This document shows positions 32,663 through 42,905 of a stretch of DNA of 64,000 bases, piece after piece (positions within the stretch are counted from its first letter, which is position 1; each line of letters opens with the position of its first letter). The position numbers were made by a program, and so were the translations under genes. The DNA lies in assembly GCA_030549495.1 (NCBI GenBank), contig JAUIRK010001043.1:857001-921000 (forward strand), written 5' to 3'. Source of the DNA: Nectonema munidae (taxonomy: Eukaryota > Nematomorpha > Nectonematoida > Nectonematidae). The notes beneath the pieces are model-generated. The model was not told where the DNA came from. It ran no database searches and saw only the letters and a program-made list of their open reading frames with translations.

Positions 32663-33928
32663 ATGTCTGATTTTCCTATCTTAAACAAATACAAAACTGT
32701 TGTTTTTGATGCTAACGCTTTCATAAAAAATCCAGCTATATTTGATTTTGGTACATCAATTTGTACAATTCCTGAAGTAATAAATGAGGTAAAAGATAAA
32801 AAGTCTCGTAAAAATCTAAATAATTTACAGTCTCAAATTGAATTTCGAAGTCCTTCCTCTGAAGCCATTAAATTTATGTTAGAATTTGCTAAAAAAACAG
32901 GTGATTTTTTTAATCTTTCGAATGTAGATCTTAGACTAATGGCTATAGTTTATGATATACATTGTGAAATTTACGGTATAGATTCATTAAAGCGTGCTCC
33001 TGATCATGTTAATTCAGTTATTTGTAAAAAAGAAAGAATATCTGATTTTAATGAGACTTATGGTTTTTATTATCCTCGAAATAAAAAGGATACAAATGAA
33101 ATAGACGATACGATTTGTAGTGAAAAAGTTGTTAATGAATTTCTAGAAAGCGTTTTAGATCAAGTTGTGAGTTCTTTTGATCAAAAATGTGTCATCGAAA
33201 AAGAATTTATTGAAAACAAAGATTTTTGTTTTCATCCTGATAACATACAAAAGATTGAATCAAATGAGGATGATTTTGAAAGTGATTCTGATGATTCTTC
33301 ATGGATAACTCTTGATAATGTAAACCAATTTGCTTTAGTCGATAATATAAAAAATGGTAAAATTTCAAGCACTCTTCCTGAAGTGGTTTGCTGTACATCC
33401 GATTTTAGCATACAGAATGTTTTAATCCAAGCTGGCGTTCATGTCATATCTCCTGATCAAGGTATGTTAATTAAGACTCCTCGCTCCTATATTTTATATT
33501 GTAAAGCCTGTTATCTCCAAACAACAGTTTCTAAGTGTAGATCTCTTTTTTGTCCAAGGTGTGGAAATAAAACTTTGCGAAGAGTCTTGGTTGCTGTTGA
33601 TGATGCTGGGAATAAGGAGATAAATGTGACAGACAAAACCTTTCGAGTTTGGAAGTCAGAGAAGGGAACTTTATCTCCTCATAAAGGCGGTAAGCATCCA
33701 TTCAATGCAATATATCGCCAAGATCAAAGAATTCCTCATAACAAACCGTCGAAAAGATCCATGCAGAAATCCTTTAATCCTGGCTCTTGCAAAGATGATA
33801 TTTCTTATCGTTATGTGAATTGCGATTCACCCTTTTTGTCACATGATGTTAATTCTAAAGCCTTTAATTTGGGTATAACCTCGTACAAAACGCGTGCCTA
33901 CATTAAAAATTTCAAAAAAATTTGGTAA
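32663..33928 (+). CDS. NOB1: NOB1, endoribonuclease that matures the 18S rRNA 3' end
   Basis: A 421-residue intact frame without introns. NOB1 cuts 20S/18S-E pre-rRNA at the 3' end of 18S within the late 40S precursor in the cytoplasm. An N-terminal PIN domain (residues about 10-105) shows TVVFDANAFI with the catalytic Asp16, TIPEVINEVKD with Glu38, GDFFNLSNVDLRLMA with Asp81/Asp89, and later TSDFSIQNVLIQAG with Asp247. An acidic linker (about 200-212) is typical of the family. The zinc ribbon has C280-x2-C283 and C297-x2-C300, followed by GNKTLRRV. The C-terminus keeps HKGGKHPFNAI and EDQR-like YRQDQRIP. Human NOB1 is 412 residues. The start at 32663 is the first ATG in frame and gives a normal N-terminus. 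Identification is firm. Confidence 0.97.
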   Translation: MSDFPILNKYKTVVFDANAFIKNPAIFDFGTSICTIPEVINEVKDKKSRKNLNNLQSQIEFRSPSSEAIKFMLEFAKKTGDFFNLSNVDLRLMAIVYDIHCEIYGIDSLKRAPDHVNSVICKKERISDFNETYGFYYPRNKKDTNEIDDTICSEKVVNEFLESVLDQVVSSFDQKCVIEKEFIENKDFCFHPDNIQKIESNEDDFESDSDDSSWITLDNVNQFALVDNIKNGKISSTLPEVVCCTSDFSIQNVLIQAGVHVISPDQGMLIKTPRSYILYCKACYLQTTVSKCRSLFCPRCGNKTLRRVLVAVDDAGNKEINVTDKTFRVWKSEKGTLSPHKGGKHPFNAIYRQDQRIPHNKPSKRSMQKSFNPGSCKDDISYRYVNCDSPFLSHDVNSKAFNLGITSYKTRAYIKNFKKIW

Positions 33929-33990
33929 CAGCTTGATTTATTTTATCTTTTTGAAAGGTGAAGGTAATTTAATTATTACGTGATATATCT

Positions 33991-33996
33991 AATAAA
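33991..33996 (+). terminator. Polyadenylation signal of NOB1
   Basis: AATAAA 63 bases after the stop codon, followed by a T-rich stretch (GTTTACTTGTATTTC), in the usual position for 3' end formation. Confidence 0.55.
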
Positions 33997-33999
33997 GTT

Positions 34000-35290
34000 T
34001 ACTTGTATTTCTTAAATTTCTATCTGTTTGTTCATTTATACCATGAGAATAATCAGCTATACCTCACTAACACTTACAGCATACATGCCTTTTTGAAACA
34101 TATATTTATGTAGGGAATATGTATATTAATTATCGTTAATTTTCTAGTTTTTGATATAATTGATAAATAAAGGGATAGGCCATTTAATTTCAATTTCTTA
34201 AAAAAAAAATGGAAACATTTCTTATTTTTAAAACCTGTCAAAATTTTAAAAAATCTCAACTTTGAAATTTAATAGATTTCTTCCACCTCCACTTCCAAAC
34301 AGTAGTGCTACTGCAACTGGCTCATCAATTGATAAAAAAATAAATGGCCGTTTTCGTTCATTATTTTAAGCTCTGAACTCCGGATCAAAACTTCTTGGTT
34401 TGATCAATATTTGCCTTCATTACAAAAGGAAAATAAGAAAGGTGATACATTGCTAAAGCGACGTACCTGTTCAAGTGTTACCGCTATCGATTTTTTAGAA
34501 CTTTTAATTTGGAAGCAACTAACGAAATAGATGGCAATGCAAGAAAGAAAAAAATGAAAGAATTATCGATGATTGCTTTATTATAAATATATTTGAAAAA
34601 ATTGATTAATGTTTTTTCTGAATAAAAAAATATATATATTGCCGTATGTGTAAATGCTAATTTTTTAAATTAAATAAAATTTTAAATGTTTTAACAGTAC
34701 CCATTTTATTATCAAATTAAATTTTATTAGTCAAAAATTTGTTAATATGTCAGATAAATGAAAGTCCAAATTTATTGCTTTCACTACATTGCCTGTTTTT
34801 TTATGATGTCTAGTTTGGGGGAGGGGGAGCAAATTTAGTTAAAAGTTGACAATAGGGAGAATGTGTTGAAAAATTATAAAAAAAATTACATCATTTGTGA
34901 ATGACTCCTTACTCAATAAAATTTATTCTTGCTAACTAAAAATGAAAGTCTTTATTGACCTTTCCTAACAATTCTAAAAATTGATCCGATCTCCCAAAAC
35001 TTTCACCTCATCTTCGAAAATCTAGCTACTCCACTTATCTCACATTTTTTAAAAATATATCCTGTATGAAGAGAAAGTTCTCACTTATATATAATTGGTA
35101 AGTAGATATATTTTATTTGGCTTGCGAAACAAAATTTTCCCATGTATATTTCAAGGATTCAAATACTCCGAAATACTAAACTTGAATTATAAAGGAATGG
35201 AATATCTTCACATAGTCCTGTTGAAAGCCAGAATCTTGGCCTTAGATGTTGAATACAGCAAATCAATAACTCGCGTTTTTTCCTTAAAGC
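34000..35290. other. Intergenic region between NOB1 and the RMND1-like gene
   Basis: Mostly AT-rich. A coding-like patch at about 34276-34529 reads RFLPPPLPNSSATATGSSID and, in another frame, SWFDQYLPSLQKENKKGD. It has no recognised family. A G-rich run stands at about 34820. A small pre-exon of the RMND1-like gene could lie in 35000-35290, but none is proven. Confidence 0.35.
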
Positions 35291-36346
35291 ATGCCTACTA
35301 ACGGCATTTTCAGGTACCTCTTCCACACAGAAGGTGGGATAGGGCTATTTTCACTAAAGTCCTTTCCTTCTGTACGAGTTGAGCGATTCTTCTCGTCCTT
35401 TGCATCTAGAGCGCCTCCCAAGACTCTGAAGAAATTTTCCAATTTGAAGAAGACTAAAGAAAACATCTTGTGCGAGCAAGGCATCATCGGCATTCCCTTT
35501 TGTGAGAGTTTCGACTTGTCCAAGATCAAAGCGCATTTTTCATCCTCCAGAGTGTACCGCGTGTTTGGATCTCCTTACGAAGAAGAGCTGGACGATGTCG
35601 TCATTTTAAGTGATATGAAACGAGACAAGCACGTTTTGTTCTTCAGTGAAGGCGTTTGCGTGTTTTGGCGATGCGAAAAGGAAGAAATACGAAAGAACTT
35701 GGAATTAGTTAGGCGCTTTGCTATCAATGTGTATGACGACAAAATTCGCACTGACGAAGCAGATAGCTTAGACCTGTCTGAAGAACTCTATCAAACCTCT
35801 GTCTGTAACAATCACTCATTGAATTATAACTTTAAATCCGGTGTTGTTCACATTGATTATAGTAATCCTAATGAAAGCAATGATGATAGTGTTTTAAAGA
35901 TTTATACCTTTTCAAATTCCCTAGCTTTGTCAGTCATGCTAGCAGCGTGGGAAGCACAACTAGGCGAGATAGCGGATTCTCTAGAATTTATTGCGGATAA
36001 TCTGAAACGTGGCTTCTTTTGCAACGTCAAAAAACGCTTCATCCTGATGAAAACAGGGGAGTTGTTTGCGTTAAAGCATCTGATTAATATCAATTCAGAT
36101 TTACTTGAAACTCCAGACTTTTATTGGGACCGCGAAGAGCTGGAGAAATTGTATAATAAGGTGTGCACCTACTTTTTGATTCGACAGCGAACCACGCTAC
36201 TCAATCTGAGGCTGGATCACTGCAAAGAACTAACTCAGTTGGTCATGGATGATATCAATGATCGCCACCACGTTCGCTTGGAGTGGATGGTCATCGTTTT
36301 AATATTCATTGAAATTTTAGTTGGCATTTGTGAAATATTGCGATGA
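35291..36346 (+). CDS. RMND1: RMND1-like mitochondrial protein (DUF155)
   Basis: A 351-residue frame. RMND1 is a mitochondrial inner-membrane protein that supports mitochondrial translation. The N-terminus (VRVERFFSSFASRAPPKTLKK) is Arg/Ser-rich without acids, as in a mitochondrial targeting sequence. The DUF155 region starts around residue 55 and shows HVLFFSEGVCVFWRCEKEE, then KIYTFSNSLALSVMLAAWEA, then TPDFYWDREELEKLY (about 274-288) and DHCKELTQLV. The C-terminus is one hydrophobic helix, LEWMVIVLIFIEILVGICEI (about 330-349), the usual membrane anchor. Human RMND1 is 449 residues, so an upstream exon may be missing. A TACTAAC branch-like word and TTTTCAG at 35299-35314 sit just after the ATG, so a spliced start is possible. 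A poly(A) signal lies at 36400. Confidence 0.93.
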   Translation: MPTNGIFRYLFHTEGGIGLFSLKSFPSVRVERFFSSFASRAPPKTLKKFSNLKKTKENILCEQGIIGIPFCESFDLSKIKAHFSSSRVYRVFGSPYEEELDDVVILSDMKRDKHVLFFSEGVCVFWRCEKEEIRKNLELVRRFAINVYDDKIRTDEADSLDLSEELYQTSVCNNHSLNYNFKSGVVHIDYSNPNESNDDSVLKIYTFSNSLALSVMLAAWEAQLGEIADSLEFIADNLKRGFFCNVKKRFILMKTGELFALKHLININSDLLETPDFYWDREELEKLYNKVCTYFLIRQRTTLLNLRLDHCKELTQLVMDDINDRHHVRLEWMVIVLIFIEILVGICEILR

Positions 36347-36405
36347 TGCAACAATTCTTCTTCATTGTGGCCAAATTTAATCCTACCCTACCTCAATTAA
36401 ATAAA
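36347..36405 (+). terminator. 3' end of the RMND1-like gene
   Basis: An AATAAA (36400-36405) lies about 55 bases after the stop, followed by a T- and C-rich stretch (TTTTCCTTCC). Confidence 0.5.
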
Positions 36406-36689
36406 TTTTCCTTCCATTTTCCCTCTATTTTAATGAGAGTGCGCTGAAGCGGCCTGTTAAACTCTTTATCATCAAATTCTCCTTTCTCACGCTTAAATTT
36501 ATTCTTGGTTTTTTGATGAAAATTAAGTTGTCATGAATATTTTGTGTATCGCTAAAATCGTTTTATCAAGTACAGAAAAGAAAAGATGAATGACATTTCA
36601 GATGCAATCCACAAAAGTCAATTCATCGCATCAAATATCAAGATTGATTAGAAAATAAATTACTCAATATACGGCCAACAATTTCATTT

Positions 36690-36945
36690 GTTCTTTTTTC
36701 TTATATATTCCATTTTTACTTCTAGTTTGTCTTTTTTAGCTTGAAATTGTTTTTTTTTCAATTCTAATTTGTCTTTTTTAAGTTATAATTTGTCTTTTTT
36801 TCTATTTTATTTTGTATTTTAGAAATAGCGTTTAGAATGAAAAAGGACAAATTAGAATGGAAAAAAGACAATTTAGACTTGAAAAAAGACTATTTATAAC
36901 TTAAAAAAGACAAATTAGAATTGAAAAAGGACAATTAGCAAAATA
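36690..36945. mobile_element. Foldback of GTCTTTTTT / AAAAAAGAC repeats
   Basis: The left half has TAGTTTGTCTTTTTTAGC, TCTAATTTGTCTTTTTTAA and similar units. The right half has the complements (AAAAAGGACAAATTAGAAT, TTAAAAAAGACAAATTAGA). The whole is an inverted repeat about 250 bp long built from short tandem units. Confidence 0.6.
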
Positions 36946-38079
36946 TAGCACAGATAAAATAGTTTGATTTTTATTATCATACGTAAATATGAAAGTATGT
37001 CATAATTATATACAGTAAATTTTCCATAACTAGAAGTTCTGGCCCATCAAAGTTTTTTGACTTATTCGAAGTTCGTCGAATCGTTTTGGAAATGAAGTTG
37101 CAAATAAAAAATTATTTTTTTTCTTTATTCAATTTTATTAGTATAAATATTTTAAGAGATCCCCCAAAGTGGTCATAATAGTGCATTTCTGCACTGGGCC
37201 ACCATTTTCTTCATTGTGTAACAACTGAGTCTGAAACAACTTGAAGTGTCAACAATGATTTATCTTATTCTTTTTATAATTGCTTCTCCGTTTACTGATA
37301 CAAAATGTGCTTTAAATTCTTATCAAACTTTCCAAGGCACGGTTGTGCAACACATGGGCAAAATAAGCTGCTCTTGCTCCAGGATTTACTTTTACCTATC
37401 TATTTCTATAAGCACAACCGATTTTTTTGACGAAATGAATCTCTTTTTAGATAATTTTTAAAAAGCTGAATTTTAAATGATACGATCAAGAACCGGTATA
37501 CTCGGGAACTATATTATTTGCAAAAAACATGCTAAAAAGAAAATGTTACAGTTCTGACTTCAAGCCATGGCTTGTATTTTTAGGCTCTAGTTTTTTTAAT
37601 GACAAATATAATTTAGGGGCTGTCTCCCTTTCGATCTGCACCCCTTCTACAAGTTGTTACTCGTATTCAGCTGCAAGGCTTTGTTCGTGATTTTGAGCAA
37701 AGTAATGACGCGTATATTCTGCTGAACCCCAACTAGACAACGCTTTGTACAATTCGGTAGAACAGGAAACCAGTACTGGCACACCACTACAAGGTCCAAT
37801 CATTTCTTAAGCGTAAAAACTCATTTTTACTGTATCTGCTGTTGCCTACTCCTCTGACACTACCTTTTATGATCCTGTCAGCAAAGGTTTTCTTCAACGC
37901 TTCTAGAAACGCCCCCTGATTGTATACACAAAGCTTTGTTATTAGTCCGAATAAATAGGTTAACAACACCGCGGCTGCCGGTTTTTCCGCGAACACTGCA
38001 TGAATGAGCATCACTTCTTTCCAGATCCGGGCTACAATGTTTATGGAACTGCCTTTACATGTCCTATACTCCACGATTT
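36946..38079. other. Mostly non-coding; one short frame of doubtful status
   Basis: CAGTAAATTTTCCATAACTA at about 37012 resembles a Tigger-type terminus. The frame 37246-37461 (71 codons) begins with a signal-peptide-like stretch IYLILFIIASPFTDTKC and has CSCS further on, but lacks support as a gene. DNA at 37600-38080 is richer in G+C and may be part of the Jerky-like remnant that follows. Confidence 0.3.
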
Positions 38080-38629
38080 TATGCTCTCGGGTGTAACAAA
38101 ATCGTGTTGCTCACTATAAAACTTTCAAATATCGGTGAAGTGCTGCAACCAGAGTGGTGATCACAAATTGAAACCTCTCTGCATTAGCAAGTTTGCAAAG
38201 CCCATTTGTTTTCAATATGTCAACGTGACTTTCATGCCAATTCAGTATAAGTCAACCAAAAGCGCTTGGATGACTACTCCGTTCCTTGAAGACTATTTTA
38301 GGCAAAACTACTTTTCTTCGACCATAATTTATCTCGGTTCCAAAATTCTTCATCCAAAATCTGTTTTGTTATTATACAACTGCTCATCCCACGCGCCTAT
38401 TTCTACCCTGACTACGGCTAACAGCAACATCACTGCCCTTTACCTGCAAAACACCATAAATTCAATCCAGCCTTGTAACCATCTAATCATCTCTGCTTTC
38501 AAAAAACTTGTTCTTGATCTGTTTCAATCAGCGCTTTACGCTTTCTCCTTTCACAATCAAGAAGATTTAATCGATTTATTTAAGATTTCAAAATGGATTT
38601 ATTTCTGTTTATATGTAGACACTGGGTAA
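38080..38629 (+). pseudogene. Jerky/Tigger-like transposase remnant without catalytic Asp residues
   Basis: The frame (164 codons from 38135) follows the DDE_1 order: CCNQSGDHKLKPLCISKFAK (usually CNASG.HKL.PL.IGK...P), then STKSAWMT, then SVLLLYNCSSHAP where the family has LLLDNAPSHP. NITALYLQNTINSIQPCNH follows, where the family has FLPPNTT...QP.DQG. The second and third catalytic Asp are Tyr and Asn here. The N-terminal DNA-binding part is not recognisable. The base composition is more even than the surroundings and the frame is open, so it may be a decayed transposon or a once-domesticated derivative. Confidence 0.65.
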
Positions 38630-39597
38630 GAACGTTGAACTTCTGAAATAGAATGCTACTAGACTTGTGTATTTTTCTGTAACAGCGTTGGAACAGCAAT
38701 TCCTTCATATTTGTGAGTAGATAACCTAGGCCTCTAATGTAGATGAGTACTTTGCATCCAAAGGACGACGTTATAATCGTTCTTCACTTTATATGGAAAG
38801 CTTTTCAAGCACTTAGTGTACACAGAATCTTGCTTATCACATAAATGGAGACTTTCTGACACACTCAGTTTTTTTATAGGCTCTGAATACTGTAGTGCCA
38901 GGCCCGTAGCCAGCGAGGGCAGGAGGGGGCTATCTCTTATTTTTTTACAATGTTCTAGACTTTCAACCAAGTCATCATCTTCATGCGCATCACCAACAGG
39001 GGTAGAATTTTTGGTAACTGCTTTTATGATGTCGCATCAGTTAGTCATTCAGATGTTTCTACACGTTGTCTGTCTGCAAAGTTGTTGAAAGTCGCATGCT
39101 AGTCGACGTCTGCAGATTTTGCTCTATTTACTAACCCAAGAGTGGCATGTCATCTTAATCAAAGTCATCATATGTGTTGTTGTTGTTTGTTGCAATCTTG
39201 CGTGTTTGAAGCAGTTAGCAATTATGGTTGAGCGAGAGATGCCCGATCGTCGTTAATCATGTGTAAATGTGTCAATTGAGTCAATAAGACGCTTTCAACA
39301 GGTACTTTTTTATAACCTCAGTGAGAATATTTTGTATTAATTGTCACTCAAAGTAGTATTACTCATTCAAAAGAATATATAAATTATATTTATTTAGTTT
39401 TAGATGAGTGAATTTAAAACAGAAAAATAAGCTAAAAAGAAATTAAAATTGAAATATTTAGTTTACTACAAGTAATATTTTATAATCACACAACTCTGTA
39501 ACTATATGCCCATCTTTATCCTTTTTTCTGAATAAAAAGGGCATCTTTTGAAACTAAGTAAATTCCATTAAAAATGATAGAAATATACGAAAACGGA
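38630..39597. other. No clear gene
   Basis: CAGGCCCGTAGCCAGCGAGGG at about 38900 (written here in part) resembles the start of a widespread hAT-type MITE terminus. On the minus strand 38734-39060 is open for about 100 codons (for example HEDDDLVESLEHCKKIR), but the sequence matches nothing I know. DNA at 39100-39300 is more balanced in composition and could include a regulatory region or old exon. Confidence 0.3.
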
Positions 39598-40659
39598 CAC
39601 CAGAATATTCTACATGCATGTCTAGTTTGCCTTCCAGAAATTGCTGGATTTCTTTCCATAGTATCACTTGGAAAATTTTCCTTTGGAAAGCTACCTCACG
39701 TTTGAGTGCAGCAAGAGTTTTTCACATCTGAAAACAAACAAGAGTTGAAGCATTTGCTTTAATGAAATACATAATGACTTCATTGAAAACATTTTTCAAA
39801 TAATAGTAGAATGTAAAATTTTTTTATCACTTTGTCAAATGTTTCTCTTACAGTTGTTCTATTGCTGAGTTTTGCAAAATAAAAAATTGTCTACCAGATT
39901 CTTGTCATGTACATATTGTACGTAAACACAAGGCTGAGATAAGTTTACAGCATCCATCGTTTCATCAAACTGAGCAAAAAAGTTGAAAATCGAATTCCCA
40001 ATCAATAAAACCACGTCTGACATGTCATCAGACATCTCTCCTATTAGCCTTCTAACGGTATCGTTTGACAGGAAGATATGCTTCAACTTCAGAACTTCTT
40101 AGCACATTGAATATATCTTCGCAGCAAGGTAATAGCAACTGTTCTGCTATGTCGTGGGACTTTTTGACAAGAGATATTTTTTTGGAACTTTTCAAACCAT
40201 ACTTAATATTTTGCAAAAGCATTCCTATGTTATTTATCAAACATGAATTTGTGCAATCGTTCAGCCAATAGTTTTGTTTACCGAACTCGAGTGCTTCACT
40301 ACCAGCGCAAGCTTCACTTGACGGGCTTTAAAAAGTGGATGCTAACACAAAGGACACCTATGCTCCTCTTGCCCACGAGACGTTAATGCAGTAAAACGAA
40401 ATTTCAAGTGTGAGTCGTCATATTTCATTTTTTAGCCATTAAGAAAAAAGCACATTTACAAATCCGGACTGAAAAGCAATAAAAGAAAAAAATAGTACTC
40501 AATTCAAAGACTAACTTATTTATTCTTTTTAAATGTGATTATTGGCAAAAGACCCGATATGGGCGCAATATTTTCCGAAAAACGCTTCCCTCAGTGTCCA
40601 CTTCTCAATCCCCATGGAACTTCTTGGCTGGACCGCGGACCCCAGTTTGAAAACCACTG
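39598..40659 (-). pseudogene. hAT transposase (ZBED5-like), internally deleted
   Basis: The plus-strand end AAAACCACTG (40650-40659), read inward CAGTGGTTTTCAAACTGGGG, is a hAT terminus. The minus strand then gives a BED-finger start (KYDDSHLKFRFTAL, HRCPLC). SHDIAEQLLLPCCEDIFNVL and AYLPVKRYR follow (40052-40240), then LSNDTVRRLIGEMSDDMSD and FDETMD (39859-40086; usual DESTD). After an internal deletion comes HSNVRWLSKG-like coding (39598-39733, frame-shifted). The C-terminal dimerisation domain and the left terminus were not found. Several stops and frame changes make it inactive. Confidence 0.72.
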
Positions 40660-41329
40660 AGCTAGAAGGTTGATGCAACCAGAATTACAAACAAGGTAAT
40701 TTGACTTGATAAAATCTGTGCCGTTGTGGTTGGGATTGAGAGCTTACCGTGCAAGTATAATGTCATGTAATAATGGTGGTCTTTTATAATAAATTTTGAA
40801 AATTAAAAAAAAAGTTTGCCCCTCCCTTCCTAAATTCTCTTAATTTTATTTCACCTGGAGAAGCAAAAATATAAAAAATTATAATTTAGCGCCAAAGCCT
40901 TCGCTCAACTGAACATTTAAGCACAAATGACGTGATTTCTACAATGGAGGTATAAATTTTACTTCAAGTTTGGTCCTTGATCATTCCTGGTGCTTATGAA
41001 TATAAATTTTTTTGCACAAAGAAACTAAAGACCTACTCCAATCATATTCCAAATTAAAATATATATGTCAAATTTCAAAATTTTTCAAAAATAAGCTGAT
41101 ATTTTTTTTCATGCCGAAGGTGAACGACCTAAATTTTCACGACACCTTTTCCAAATCTGACCAGATGTTGGGGAAGAATTTTAAAAAGATATCAATATGT
41201 TCACATTTTTTTCTTAAAATTTTAATTATATAAAACTTTCTATAAAACCTTGTTAAATTTGTTGACAAATACCTTTGCATTCTTTATTTGTATATATAGG
41301 ATAATAAAATAGTTACACAATTTCAATGT
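40660..41329. other. No gene seen
   Basis: AGCTAGAA (40660-40667) would be one copy of the target duplication of the hAT element to the left. Its partner was not found. The rest is AT-rich. Confidence 0.35.
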
Positions 41330-41950
41330 GATCCTTATGAATGATGCAGGACTACCAAACTGTCAATGTTTGGTGTCAAAGTTATTAGGGAAGGGCATCA
41401 CTCGACTGAAACATGATTCTACTAAATTCACTGTGGGGAATGCAATTAAAAGCAATTTAACTTTTTCCACAGTAGTACTTTTCCAAAGCTTTTGGTATCC
41501 TCCATACTTCAATCTTGAGTTTGCTGCTATGTTGTTCTGAAGTTCAATAAATCTTTCTTGTATACCAATATCTATTTCAGATGAATCAAGAAATGAATGA
41601 GGTATATTCATTTGGATTAAATCAAAAAAGCGATTTTCCATTTTATTTTGCAACTCCTTCAGATGATTTACATAAACAAGTAAGTTATCATCATTTATAA
41701 GTTATGGAGATATGCCAATTAAAGAAGGAAGCTCTGTAAATTTTTATCTTCAAGGATTTGACCAGAAAATTTTCAGTTTTCCATTGCATATTTTAATTGT
41801 TTCTCTGTAAAACAACGTGTAATTACTTTCTTCAAGCTGTTTGTTGACTATATTTAGCTTTTCAAATATAACAGTTATGTAGAAAATATCATTTTTTATC
41901 AATAAGTTTCTTTACAAGCCCTGTATTTTTAAAAAACATAGATAGTGTCT
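41330..41950 (-). pseudogene. C-terminal half of another hAT transposase
   Basis: The minus-strand frame 41363-41653 reads MENRFFDLIQMNIPHSFL, ELQNNIAANSRLKY, and then the dimerisation-domain core LLIAFPTVNLVESCFSRVM (usual FPTSYL.E..FS.V). Upstream on the same strand (41660-41940), pieces such as LVKKLIDKK, FEKLNIVNKQLEESN and ELPSLIGIS match the helical insertion region. It lacks the N-terminal half, perhaps because the LINE fragment at 41955 replaced it or inserted there. It is a different lineage member from the one at 39598-40659. Confidence 0.65.
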
Positions 41951-41954
41951 AAAA

Positions 41955-42830
41955 GTGAAATTAAGCGATGCAGACAGTTACCTTTGGACACAATATAATT
42001 CTGAACACAACACAAAACTAAACATAAAAATCAACGACACTATCATAGACACTAACACTCACTCAAAAATCCCAGACATCACATTCGACTCCAAACTCAC
42101 ATACAACAGACACATACTCAACACCAAAGAATCAGCAAGTAAAACGCTCAATATACTCAAAGCCCTTTCTGGAACAAATACAAAGAAACCATAACAAATG
42201 CATATATAGCTATAACACGTCCATTCTTAAAGGACGGTTCCACAATATGGGGACACTTTATCTCTCAAACAAACTTTTCCAAACTTCAACAACACAAAAC
42301 ACAGCTCCGATTGGCCACTGGTCACACATGTGACACAACACTTACACAGAGAAACACTTATCAAAATATAATATAATGCCAAATTAACATACACATTTCT
42401 AACCTCAGAGCCAAAGCCGCCAACATACTTCACAACCTCTACACTGCCCCAAACCTCATAGACACATGAAAAGCACACTCTAACAATAAAAACAACATTT
42501 TACTCCTCACATGTCAACACAAAGACAACACATACACCCCTGCACTCACCAACCAAACAATCCACATACAAGCGGTCACCAATAACCTCAATTCACTTTC
42601 AATCTTACCAATCCTTAACTCTACACCACCCATCATATATAAATCTGAAGAATCTTTGCCAATCAAAAGCAAACGTACTCTCGCCCAATTAAGATCAAAC
42701 AAATTCTCACTTCTCTTCCAAGATTTACACAAAATCAGCCCCAAAGGCCAACACACACCCTCGCCTCACTGCCCTTTCTGCATATAATTTTAATTCCACA
42801 TAATTTTATGGGATTTTAAAGATTTACACC
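41955..42830 (+). pseudogene. 3' fragment of a Jockey-like LINE with C-rich coding strand
   Basis: The first 79 codons read NIKINDTIIDTNTHSKIPDI, TFDSKLTYNRHI and KTLNILKALSGTN, the conserved post-RT block (usual HPKILGITFD..LTF..H..). Further on, with shifts, come LRLATG-like words and then KRTLAQLRSNKFSLLFQDL and CPFC, the usual end (TLSQLRSG....L...CP.C). The coding strand is strikingly rich in A and C and poor in G compared with the surroundings. The fragment ends near ATTCCACATAATTTTATGGG. Several stops and frame shifts. Confidence 0.75.
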
Positions 42831-42842
42831 AAGGTTAGATTT

Positions 42843-42905
42843 CGTCAAACTTCGGAGATTGCGAGGGAATGCGTCAAACTTCGGAGATTGCGAAGGATTG
42901 CGTAA
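42843..42905. repeat. Tandem duplication of a 29-bp unit
   Basis: CGTCAAACTTCGGAGATTGC occurs at 42843 and 42872, the two 29-bp units differing at two positions. The start of a third (CGTAAAAAAG) follows. Confidence 0.7.

Noticed and set aside
35284-35536. Minus-strand frames over the RMND1-like gene
   Set aside because: Antisense shadows of a conserved coding exon.
37246-37461. Small secreted Cys-containing peptide
   Set aside because: A hydrophobic start arises easily in AT-rich DNA; no splice or poly(A) support and no known relative.
38734-38970. 78-codon minus-strand frame as a gene
   Set aside because: No recognised motif, and it overlaps a MITE-like terminus around 38900.
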